From positions 10,628,953 to 10,692,952 of the forward strand of contig NC_088324.1 in assembly GCF_910592395.1 (NCBI RefSeq): a stretch of DNA of 64,000 nucleotides. Reading direction: 5' to 3'. This DNA comes from Lineus longissimus. Lineage: Eukaryota; Nemertea; Pilidiophora; Heteronemertea; Lineidae. The notes beneath the pieces were generated by a model. The model saw only the letters and a list, made by a program, of their open reading frames with translations. It did no database searches and was not told the origin of the DNA. Of the stretch, positions 25,323 to 36,900 are shown in pieces; positions within the stretch are counted from its first letter, which is position 1, and each line of letters opens with the position of its first letter. The position numbers were made by a program, and so were the translations under genes.

Positions 25323-28300
25323 ATGGCAACAGAAGAAACAGAAATCAAACAACTTACGCCAGATCAGCTGTATGGCAGTTTGAAATATTTTGTAATTGAG
25401 AAAAAGATTGGACGAGGGCAGTTCAGTGTTGTGTACAAAGCTACGAATACTGCGGATAATCGTAGTGTTGCGTTAAAGAAAGTCCAGGTAATGTGTTGTT
25501 GATGTTTTGATGTATAAAACTCACTGTGGGGAAACAGACCAGGGCAATATGTGGTGTGAACTCTTTTTCGTTCATCTACTGTAGTTAGGTCATTCAAGGG
25601 CTCACCATAAACATAGCCGTCTGTAACATTTGTCAGACTGATGCCTGATGGACATCCAGTTGCTCTAACATAGCTACGGTCAGAGTGATGAGAGCAATGT
25701 ACAGTAATTCATTGTGATGCGTCTGAACAAATGAAGATTTTAGTTCTTTCAATTATTTTGTCAGTAAGACAAACGTGTCATTAATTTGAGTTCCATTTGA
25801 CAATCATCTGCCTTATGAACAAGTTAGGACCACTCAGTTACAATGTGAGGTGAAAACACGGACAGGCTACATTCACACCAACATCTGCATGGTCTGTTTC
25901 TTCACAGTGAGCCTCAGTAGATTCAGCAGTAGATTAGCAATTAACAACCTAACTCTTCATCTCCAGCTAGAGCAGTTGAACTTCCACCTCTAACCAACCT
26001 TGAACCAAAATGGCTGACGATGGCACAGACATTCACTTCAATGCTATCGCGAATTTCAATATTACAAAAAAGATTGGAAAGGGACAATTTAGTGAGGTTT
26101 ACCGGGCTCGGAACATGGTAAATGGCAAAACGGTAGCTTTTAAAAAGATCCAGGTAAATTCTTGTCTGTGTCGGATTTAATACTGAATTAGAGGCATGGT
26201 TGTCTTACCGAACACTCGAGAGGGTGGAGCTGAAAACCGAGGAGCATCACTGGGCAAAATGTCAGCTCCATCCTTGGCAGCAGTGTCTTTGATAAAAGGG
26301 TGGGGGTCCTGCTTTCAGAGGTGTCCACTAACAGTGATTCTATTGTACACAGATATGTCAAACAATCTTGGGTCTCCGACATTATAGAATAGACAAGGTG
26401 TTTTCCTAATCCTGTTGTTTGCACTTCAGATCTTTGAGATGATGGATGCTAAAGCCAGGCAAGATTGTATAAAGGAGATTGATCTGCTAAAGGTAGGGGC
26501 ATCATAAATAAGATGTTAAACACAGACTCCATACCTCTATCTTGTGGTCATGAACTATCATACTTGCTTATTTTACACAGTTATCTTATTGTCATATTGA
26601 GAATATTTGTCCTTTTTGATGAATTTATTTAAGTCTGGGAGAGGATATGATTTACTCCTTCCCACCAGAGCAAAAGCGGCTGTGGAGAGCATGCACTGGT
26701 TTCCATCTTGTATGATAACATAACTTCCTCTCGTTCAGCAACTTAATCATCCTAATGTGATCAAGTACTTGGCTTCATTTATTGAGAATAATGAACTGAA
26801 CATCGTCTTGGAGCTCGCAGATGCTGGGGACTTGTCCAGAATGATTAGGGTAGGTGAAATTGTACCCAATTATGTATGAAGGACTGAGCTTAAGCGTCTG
26901 CTAGTGATTTGATTCAATTTTCAAAGAGAATTTCACACGATCAGTTTGTTTTGTGGACTTCCATAGTAATGAGTCATGCAGAGTTTGGAACAGTTTCATT
27001 CATGCTTACTTTGATCTGTCAGAGCACGAGAAATGAAGGTGCATTGTTTTGAGCATGAGATATTCCCTATAATGCCATAGGCTAACAGCTCTTAGCAATG
27101 CTGCGTTGCTCAAGTACCAAGTCCATCGAGGTTGGACATAGTCTGCTGTACCAGTCTGAGATGATAACCTAATATCAACCTCTCCCTAACCCTTATTGTA
27201 GCATTTCAAGAAACAGTCTCGATTGATACCCGAGAAGACAATATGGAAATACTTCGTACAGATCTGCAGTGCATTGCAGCACATGCATGACAGGAGGATT
27301 ATGCATAGAGGTGAGGTGAACTCAGGTGACTGAAACTGAAAGCTGATATGTATTCAAAAACTCCCAGAGCCCCGGTTAGAAAGGTCAAATGCCCTACCGC
27401 ACTTAAAAAATTATAGAGCCAGCAAAGTGTTCTCACTTGATTGTGCAAACAACAACTTCATTAACGAGATGGGTCACTCGGAGGCATTTTCAAGTTGAAT
27501 TTACATGTGCTTTACAGCTAAAAACATATGTAAACCTCCACGTAAAGCGATTGCATGTATCTTTCTTCATTTCAGACATCAAGCCAGCAAATGTATTCAT
27601 AACAGCTTCTGGAGTGGCAAAGCTTGGTGATCTTGGACTTGGACGTTTCTTCAGCTCAAAAACAACTGCGGCACATTCCTTAGGTAGGTTATTTGGCATT
27701 GGTGGACTGTTAAGACTGACGAAGTTGAAAGACCAATGCTAGAATTTGACGTCAGTGACTAATTCACCTCCGAGTCTGAGGTTGTGGGTTCGACTGCCGG
27801 TCGGTGCACGTATTTTTGTGATAGAGTAGGCGACTCTTTGACAGCAGAGGTTTCAATACAACATGGAGGCTAATACTAGCAGAGAGAATATGCTTGAATA
27901 TCATGTCTGCTTGGAGAATGGATGTTTGTATTTTTTCTTGATATTGAAGTATTTCAAGGATTGTTCTCTTCTTTCAGTGGGGACGCCTTATTACATGTCA
28001 CCTGAGCGGATCCATGAGAATGGTTACAACTTCAAGTCAGACATCTGGTCACTCGGTTGTCTATTATATGAGGTACGTGTGAGGTTGCTGTATGGAGTGT
28101 AGAGGGGGTGGGGGTAATCTATTACACCACTTGTCCCTTTGATGCAATTTTCTTTCTTTCTTTTCGAGCAGATGGCAGCTCTGAAGTCTCCCTTCTACGG
28201 TGATAAAATGAACTTGTATTCATTATGTAAGAAGATTGAACAGTGTGATTACACACCTCTGCCATCGGAAATCTACTCAGGGGAGGTATGTAACCCTGAG

Positions 28301-28692
28301 CAAGATGCTTGTCTCTATAATACTGTAGCAAGGTGATGTCTTAAAACTTTTCTTTAAATTGCCAGCCCAATTATAAAGAAATTCCTCATGAATTACTTGT
28401 TGGGCATGGATTAGAATTCTCTTAAACTGTGGATGTCTTCTATTTTGTTGTTGCCACCCTGATCAGAGGCTGATTTGAGGCAGTCTAAGACTTGCCAGGC
28501 CGTCCCATTATAAATCCTACTCTTCTTTTGTTTCAGCTTTGTGAACTGGTAAACAGTTGTATAAGAACAGACCCAGACACTCGGCCAAGTATTGATGAAA
28601 TCACAGCAGTTGCCATAAGGAAACATCAGGAGTTCAGTGTAGCAACGATGGGGCGGACTTCCAGGCAACAAACGCCGGAATCAATGGAATAA
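25323..28692 (+). CDS. NEK6/7: NEK6/NEK7-type Ser/Thr protein kinase (copy B)
   Basis: Inverted paralogue of copy A, same predicted role in mitosis. Exons: 25323-25487, 26430-26492, 26739-26849, 27202-27310, 27576-27683, 27978-28072, 28172-28285 and 28537-28692. They sum to 921 bases (306 residues). Every internal exon has exactly the same length as in copy A (63, 111, 109, 108, 95, 114), so the duplication kept the gene structure while the introns diverged completely. Motifs are intact: [32 protein letters not shown] chose the ACCATGG at 25323; the frame is open a little upstream but has no ATG there. The tail ends RQQTPESME, sharing a TPE motif with copy A's tail. A polyadenylation signal lies at 29506. 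Confidence 0.95.
26010..26153 (+). CDS. NEK6/7: Alternative first coding exon of NEK copy B
   Basis: Encodes [20 protein letters not shown], then [11 protein letters not shown] and VAFKKIQ, ending in a CAG|GTAAAT donor at phase 0 like the upstream exon. Using it gives a 299-residue kinase. It corresponds to the downstream alternative exon of copy A, and the order (GRGQFSVVY exon first, GKGQFSEVY exon second) is the same in both genes. VAFKK replaces the usual VALKK, but the Lys is kept. Confidence 0.85.
27740..27850 (+). repeat. Possible tRNA-derived SINE fragment in a NEK-B intron
   Basis: Around 27780-27800 the sequence reads like the 3' half of a tRNA, GAGGTTGTGGGTTCGACTGC, with the GGTTCGA B-box core. 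The upstream half is a poor match to an A box and the acceptor stem does not close, so this is not a functional tRNA gene. A separate A-box-like TAGCCTAGTGG at about 28937-28950 lies downstream of the gene without a B box. Confidence 0.4.
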
Positions 28693-29505
28693 CAAAGGGA
28701 GAATGACTTGGGATAATGTGGCAATATTACTCTTCCTCTGTGCTCTGAGCTGGACAGCTTGGTAAGGTAGACACTCGTCTCTACCCATGGACTTTTATCC
28801 TTTTGTGTGATTGCACAACTGGCTTGCTGAATGCATTCCATACAGTGGTGTCAGATAGCCAGACAGCATAGCCATATTTGGCCCAAGAAGTATACATTCC
28901 AAGTATTTATCATGTTTATAGATATATGAGGAGCTTCCATAGCCTAGTGGTTAACACTGCTGGCTACCACGCAATAGGGTCCTGGGAGAACCGGTAATGA
29001 TATTATGACTTTACAGTCTTCCAGTGACTCAGCTAGAGATAATTCTAATAGCATATACATGTATTAATTTACTATTTCTGTCCATTGTAATTCAAGTATT
29101 GAAAAAAAAAATGATTACTGTGATCATGAATGATGTGTTAGAAGACAAGAGAACTATGCATGTGTATGAGAGGGAGCATTCTTTTCACTTTGTAGTGTAC
29201 TGTAGAGAAAAGCAGTGTCACACTAGTTCCGCTAGCAGTTCCTTGCACAAGCTGTGAATCAATCACATGCATAGTTCACGTGCCTTCTCAATAGTAGTGC
29301 AAGTTTTTTCAAATGTTGTGATATTTATTAAGTATGATTGACTGACAGTGGTAGGCATACATGTATATATAGTTCTTAATAGTTTAATCAATTTTGCCCC
29401 CTACATTGTATGTCCAAAATGCTAGCTACAGGCCTGCAGTATCTCAGAAGTGTATAGACTTATCCATCATGTATGTTATGTTTGAAAATATTCAGAAAGA
29501 TTTGG

Positions 29506-29511
29506 AATAAA
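29506..29511 (+). terminator. Candidate polyadenylation signal, NEK copy B
   Basis: AATAAA about 0.8 kb after the stop codon, in the correct orientation. It is the first strong match on this strand. Confidence 0.5.
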
Positions 29512-30614
29512 ACAAGGCTGAATTGTATCTATTGTTGCTTTTCCTTCTTAGAACTACGTTTCTCCAAGGAATCATTGGCACTGCCAATGCAGGCCAGGGA
29601 GATCCAGGCATCTTTTCAGAGGGGTCGCTGTGTGTGCTACCACAGGAAGTAGAGAATGTCCATGGAGGCTATTCACACTTCTAAGATGCTCTGTGGGTAC
29701 TCGAGAGGAATGAAGCATCTACATTGTAGCATGTCCAGCCTAAAAATAGGACACAATGCACTCAAGTCCCATACGGGATACATGTAGATGTTGCAAAACA
29801 GTGCAACTAAATGGAATCGTTTGATTCGCCATCAACATGTGAGGAACAACATTTAGCTCTACCATGTCTTATGCAGCAGTCAATGTAAATCCTGTCCCCC
29901 CCCCCCCCCCCCCGGTCAGGCGATCAACACGAAGCCGACGAATCATTCATCACTGACCACTGACCAAGTGTGGTTGTTAGAAGTTTTAGTGCCAACCTTT
30001 TTGAAAGGATCGAAATAACAATACAAAATCTTTTCAAGAAAAACTTTATTGATGAATCGCAATGTTTTAGGCAAAAATGAGTTGATCATAATCGGGAAAA
30101 AATGTAAGTTTCATGATTTTGGTTTTGCAAGCTGAGAACCCACAACGGTTCAACAGTCCTGTTCACCGTGTGAAAGTTAAACCCGGATGAAGAGAAACTT
30201 ATCGGCATCTTTGTTCACACAAGGGAAATGAACAACCAGGGCTGTTTGTTAATTAGCACAAAATTATCAAATAGTGACAGGATGATATCATATGGTATCT
30301 TCAAAAGACCTGTACGTCAAAAATGGTTTCCTATGTCATGATTCAATAACTGATTGTTATGATAATGAGCAATGAAACAAGAAATATATGCAATCAAGGG
30401 GATAAAGCACACATCTACATCAGCCAGCGAGGACCATTCCTATTTCATCACAATTGTCAGTCCACTAATAAACCAGCCACAAGACTTTATCTCCATGTAA
30501 CATTCGATACTGCAAACCCCAAAAACTTATTCTCTCCAAATTACTCAACAACAATGCTATTGTGATCATAGTATTCACCGGTGGCTCAGGAAAACAGAAA
30601 TACACTGACCTGCA

Positions 30615-30785
30615 ATGCAGTTGTTGTGCATGCGAATTCATTGAAACCTGGTATTCAAGTACATGTATGTGTATACGTGTATCTGTCAGCACAATGGCAT
30701 TGTCGAAATTGATATTCAGTGCCTATTTACACAATTATAAATCTTTTTAATTGGAGATAAATTCTCAAATTTTCAAATAATAGTA
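30615..30785. repeat. Dispersed repeat, copy 1 (second copy at 47132-47285)
   Basis: Both copies share GCAGTT(A/G)TTGTGCAT(A/G)CGA, GTATCTGTC(A/T), CATTGTCGAAAT/TATTGTCGAAAT, ATTTACACAATT/ATTTACAAAATT and a final TTTCAAATA in the same order. Divergence is substantial. No ORF or terminal repeat is seen; one copy is in the CACYBP 3' flank and the other in an STX6 intron. Confidence 0.6.
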
Positions 30786-30837
30786 GAAGGACTCAAAGGC
30801 TATATAAGTCAACAACATCTGGGTTTCAGGTGGCCTT

Positions 30838-30843
30838 TTTATT
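30838..30843 (-). terminator. Candidate proximal polyadenylation signal, CACYBP
   Basis: TTTATT on plus, AATAAA on minus, about 90 bases after the CACYBP stop. A second one, at 30045-30050, would give a 0.9-kb 3' UTR. Confidence 0.55.
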
Positions 30844-30931
30844 TGGTGATTTTCCAAATTAAAAACGATTACATGGTTTACAGTATCAATTATCACAGGA
30901 GACCATGAAGCTTATCCTATCTCAACTCCTA

Positions 30932-33900
30932 TTAGAGTTGCGGCATATTAAAGTCCTGCTGCCCAGCATTCCGTTTCTCCTGACTCTCACACCACGCCTT
31001 GTTTATCGAGCGCTTCATTTCATCATCGCCCTCATCGTACATTTTCTTCATCATCGACATCAAGGGGTCTTTCTCATCTGCTTTCGGTTCTCGTGACCTA
31101 CAACAGACCAAATTTTGGTTACAGTACAAGTTCAAATACTGTGTGGGTAGAGAGACATCTGCACAAAAGACCTATCTCACGTGCTATAGGCCTGTGTGAA
31201 ACAGAGGTGCCCAAACTGGCTAAATAGCGCCTACAAAGTATACAAACGTATGTGCTTACATGTATGCTATAATATATACAAAACTACATATTAATTCGTC
31301 CTTGAAGTGACATGATACAAGTGGCAAGTGACGATGTAAACTCTATGTTAACCAAGGTTTCGACCCCTTCTATAAAATGACACATTAACAAATCAACATA
31401 CTCTTTCATATCCTTTAACTTTTGTTCAACATCAGTGACGTAAGCCCATGTTTTGCTCTGTTCTGCTTTCTTCATGAATATCGTCACCATATCAGTTTTA
31501 ACCTGGAATTAAAAACACAAGATCAGATCGAAGAAAACATCATTTTATATCAGCAAAATTGCAAAATGTTTGCAGGCATTTTAGTTTTGACTACAGTTTA
31601 TAGTATAAACCCTTTTCACGGATCAAGCCAAACACCACATATACCTTGTGATAGCTTTCTCCTGGAATGATATCCTTGAATAACCGTGTCACTTTCAGTT
31701 CGTAATTTTTCCCATTGAGATCTTCTATTCTAGCTACAAATGTACTGAAAGAGAGAGAAATGTACACCCGTTAACACCCTACATGTACATACGTTCAGTG
31801 CTTTGAGCAACAAATTGCAAGATGTGTACAAGTACATTCTTGATACAGGTAAATGCGAATAGATTTCTTTGCTTGCAATTTCTGAAATGACGAAACTGAC
31901 TTCGTGACATGTTTGTCACCTGAAGAGCACCATTACTTCAAAGTAACTTGTATGGTATTAAGTTTTTGGTCAAATTAATATCTCACCTTTTTGTGAATTC
32001 GCTGATTATATTTTCTTTCGGCAGTTTGTTGACTCCGTTCAGTGTTATATAGATCTTCATGAACTTATCTGACTGATCCCAACCTGCAAAAATATAAATC
32101 CGGCCATTGGTCTAGCACTTGTGTTCTGAACCATTTCCTCGTTAGAAGCCTTTTCTGTCATCCTAATTTATCATGTTGTGATTACGTGTTTAGGACCCAC
32201 TGAAAACCGAGACAAAAAAAACAAACTACTGATTTACAATGATTTACAAATATTTTATTATAAAACAAGACAAGAAAATAAATGAATGTATTAAACCTTT
32301 GGACAATACTATATATATGTACATGTATATATATACAATCAAGAATTACATGTAATAAAGGCTAGTCTTTATTAATTCTTTAAACAATTGCGCTACTAAA
32401 AACTTCCATGGCAGACGCTCAGCACCCAGACGTTTTATCAAAATGTTGTCCGATTTTTCTCAATGAATAATAAAACCTAAGGCTGGGGCTAAAAGGTCAC
32501 ATGCAAGTGACAGGCTACATTGGTCCCTGCAACCACCATAATTCTGAAAATGCATTTGTTACAATAAATCTTAAAGTGCTCTCTGCAGGAATCACAACTT
32601 CTCGATCAACTTTTCCATAATTTTCTTATTCTCGGCATGTAGTGCCAACAAAGTTTCATTCAATCTGACATCCGATTGATTAATAATATCTTGCACTTTC
32701 TGAATTGTCTGCAATTTGTCACGCTTTTTCACCCGTCCCGGCCCCGGAGTTTCGACAACCATTCTCTTCATGATCGGCAAAGTAACAGGTTTCTCTTCAC
32801 TGCCATCTGCCTTCGTGATACTCATCGTTTGCATCACAGCATCGCCCGCCAAACCCGCACCTAAAGCCATGGTCTCGTTCATATCTTTCTGATTCACCAC
32901 AATGTCCTGGCTACAGATCTCAAACATCGCATCATACTCTCGGTCGGTTTCCATAAGTGGTTCACCAGCCTCTTGCTGGACCTTCCGTGCACGCCAAGTT
33001 TTCATGAATTTCTTCTTCATGTTCTTGTACTTGGCACGACACTGCTCGCCTTCTTTAGTCGAGTTCATTGTTTGCTTCAACTCCGTGGCAATCATGTTCC
33101 AAATAGGCAAATGGTTACGCCCGTTATGGAACTGAGTCTTGTACTTCTTAATAAGCTGCAACAACTTTCTCTGCTCTGCATAACTCCAGATTGAATGCGG
33201 TGCACGAGTTTCCCCCTCGTCTGGTATCATCTCGGCAAGATTTTCAAGATCAGACATGTGCTGCACACCCAAGACGGCCTCCTCCTCCTCCTCTGGTACT
33301 TCAGGGGTACTCGTTTGAACATTTGCAGGAGTGTATTCAAGACCAAGAATTTCACACATCACTCGATGGTACGTAGTTGGAGGCCCGAGGGGCTCATCAG
33401 CCAACAACCGTTGATCTCTCTCCTCAATCTCACGCCGACACTTCATCTTCAAGTTCTTGAACCGTTGCACACACTGATTCGCATTGACATCAATTTTGAA
33501 TTGTTTCTTAAGTTCTGTTGCAATAACTTGCCAAATGGGGTACTTCTTTTTCCGACCATCGAGATTCTGTTCGAACGCTTTGAACAATTCGAACATTTTC
33601 CTTGTGTGCGCTTTGCTCCAAATGTGGCGACGAACAACAGTAGAATTCACTGTATATTCCATTTCATCAGATGCATCATTAGATGTAACCCGGGCTGGAG
33701 TCATCTCATTCGGCTCGCCAATACTAGTAATTATAGGCATCAATGGTTGTTTTACGTCACGGGCAGTAAATGAGTCGAGGTCAAGGTGAAGGGGGTCGTC
33801 AGGTACACCATTATCTTGGACATACTTTGCTAATCCAGAGCAAATGGTCTGGGTGTCTGAAAAAGAAAGGAGGAGTATGCAGGAATTTGTCATGTTGATT

Positions 33901-36900
33901 CACCAAAAATTTCTCTATCCTGGGCTGAAATGACCCCCACAAAGTCTCTTTTGAAGCATGATTAAAACTCAGCCTAGGAGACTCAATTTGGAAATTGTGA
34001 ACTTTAAAACTGTAACAGTACACCAGAGATTTTGTGAAAACATTGACCCTCGACACACTGTCAAGAGAGTCCAGCTCAAGCCCTGCATATCACAACGTCA
34101 TCTCCACACTGTCACTGAAAAGATATGGTATTTAGCAGGAAACCTTGTAATTACGAAAAAGAAATTCTACTGACAATTCATGACTTCTACAGCAAGTTAC
34201 ACTGGCCAAGGTGCGCAACCAAAAAACATAAAAGCACTTACGTTCCATGAGCTTATCCCGGTGTTCCTCCTTCACCAAGACGCAGATGTCCTTATTGGTG
34301 CCCAACAAATTCATCTTGATCAAGAACTTTCCCAATGGCACCTCAGGCAGTGGTTGGGGGGATGCTACTGTAGCTTGAACACGCCCTAAAAATACAGCAG
34401 AACCTCTCTTTTAGACTTAATTTAACTAAATGCTATATAGATTACTATTGAGATATTTCCTCCTGAAATTTGAGAAGGTCTTGAGAGCCAAAACTATAAG
34501 AATAACTTTGCCCAGAGAATCCTACTAGCCACTATAACTGCAGTTTGTACGTTAAGAGTCAAAATTCAAATCCTTATTATACTTTTGATAGTTTTTTTAA
34601 AATTTGGTAACACTGCAGGCATTTCAGCTTCATTTTCCTTTTGAAAGTCATTCTTAGTTCTTGGCTCGCGCAGTCAACCTACATGGCAGGAACAGCAGAA
34701 CCCAACAAGAGACCACATGAGATTCAGAAAACTTTCAAACCATCTGCCTACAACTTGTACATTTTTTAATCAGAGGTCTTAATAATTATAGTGTTCCATT
34801 GCATAATCAACATTTGGTTCGACAAGGACCAGGAAAATGTGATGTCTTTCATAGAAAATCTTAATTTTTTTCCAAGCAGTTCTAAAATGGAGAGGTTCTA
34901 CTGTTCATATTCAGGCGTGTTCGACCGAAAATAATCCTAAATTCTTGGTGTGTCTCAGGGCTCATCCCTGTTTGCAATCATTTTTCAATAATCTTTCATC
35001 CATATTTGGCAACACATACAACCACAAAGGGAGTGTGGGTGGACAGAATCTGTCTCTACAAGGGAAGAACAATCAGTTTTGGGATAGATCTCTAAAAGAG
35101 ACTTCATCTTGGAGCAGATGGGGAGAATCTTTCCAAAACAGAACACGACTACCAGACCATCCTGATGACTATCAGGCTGGAGAAAATTACGAAAAGAAAA
35201 CAAAAGATAAAATATACGGTGCTCCATTGTACTTGATACATTGACAGAAACAAACTGGGAGTGAATGAGTTTTGGAGGTTGCTTGTCCGATTGATAATAA
35301 CACTTATGATAACATGCCTCTGAAAAATAAATATCCAACTCAAGAGATAAAGGAAACATATGATTTTATTTCAATAAATGCAGAAGACAACTATTTTTTG
35401 TTAACTAATAATACAAAATGTACTGAACTCCCAACTGTTTGTTAGTGTGATGTCACCACAGCTTCACGGAACCGAATTATTTGTTGTTCTTTATACTCTT
35501 TTGTCAATACTAGCTCAAAGTGCCAGTTATTTCTGCAGTTCTGTCAACAAGATGGTCAATAAACTGCTGATTGGCCCTACAACCTCGCAATCAACTTCTC
35601 CATTATCCGTTTATTCTCTGCATGAAGTTGCAACAGCGTGTCGTTAAGTCTTTGGTCAGACTGCACCATCATATTCTGGACATGTTTGATGGTTTCCAAC
35701 TCCAGCTCTTTGCCACGGACGCGGCGTCTACGTCGCTTCCTCGGCGATGACGAACAAGAATAATCATGATGGGCATCTGCAACAGGGGTCGTCCTCGTAT
35801 CCGTATTCCTGTGCTCACCTCTGCCTTGATGAGAAGACACGGCTCCTACATCAACCAGGATTTCATAAGGAAGCCCCAGAACCTCTTCTTTGACAGGGAC
35901 GTCTGCGGCTGGGGGTGTATACCCACGGGTCAACTCCTCATGCAGGGTAGCAAAGTCCTTGATTTCATCCATTTTTCGGCTCCGCAGGTCACCCTCGAAG
36001 AGACTATACAACTCTTTCAAATGCAATGATGGTTCCGGCAGTGTCACTCCTGTATGGCGCTGCGAGTCCCTTGCTACACACGCCTTGTAAAGTGACTTTC
36101 GTATGGTATTGATTTTGGCCCGAACCTGTTCACAGTTCTTGTGGGCCGCTGGAATCCTATTTAGAAGCTGTGTGATTTTCACCAATGGGTTAAATTTGCT
36201 TTTTTTGGCATTAAATGCTTGGAGATCGACTTTATACGTTCTATAAAGAGCTAATAATTTTTTTGTCTCTGTCTCTGACCAACGCATTTGAGGATTAACC
36301 GATTCACATTTGGAGGGATCTTGAAGAGCAGTACCAGGCAAAGAGCCATGACCACTTCCTCCACTAGTTGATGAAGAAGGAGGTCCTGCAGAAAGCAGAC
36401 AAGAACTCAATCCCATCAGTCCAACAGGCATCACCTGACTTGGTTCAGGAGGTTTTACCGATGGTCCTGGTTTACATGTGGTCTCCATCACCATCGAACC
36501 ACTGCCAAACCCAATGAGATCAGAAGATTTATACCCTTTCTTATCTGCAGTTTTTCCGAGACAATCCAGATTTAGGAACAATGGTTTTTCACCATGTTTA
36601 GGAAGGGCATGATTGGCAATGTATTGTTGCATACTGGCACAGACTATGGCTGAATCTGGAATGAAATTAAACGCACAATTTAAGATAAAATGTAGAATAT
36701 AATATTCCGTTCACAAGATATAGTTACCCAAGTTTCTTTAGAACACTATCAAAATACTTACCAGCATTTAAAGTTACTGAAGCCAGTAGGTTTAGTTTCA
36801 GTTCATATCTTTGAATCATTCTTCTGCTACATGAATAGAGTACTTAGTATAATAGTATATCTAGTGGGAAAGCCTGCTAAAACACCAGAACTATGTCATG

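Larger units (their letters stand above)
28693..30931. other. Convergent 3' region between NEK copy B and CACYBP
   Basis: No coding exon is recognised. It should hold both 3' UTRs: a plus-strand AATAAA for NEK-B at 29506-29511, and minus-strand signals for CACYBP at 30838-30843 and 30045-30050. An 18-base C run is at 29896-29913. A dispersed repeat lies at 30615-30785 (see separate entry). Confidence 0.5.

Noticed and set aside
28929-29000. tRNA-like A box downstream of NEK copy B
   Set aside because: No matching B box or closed acceptor stem, so not a tRNA gene; at most a SINE remnant.
33195-33773. 192-codon plus-strand frame opposite the module 2 exon
   Set aside because: Shadow of the long minus-strand Myb/SANT coding exon, which has clear domain content.
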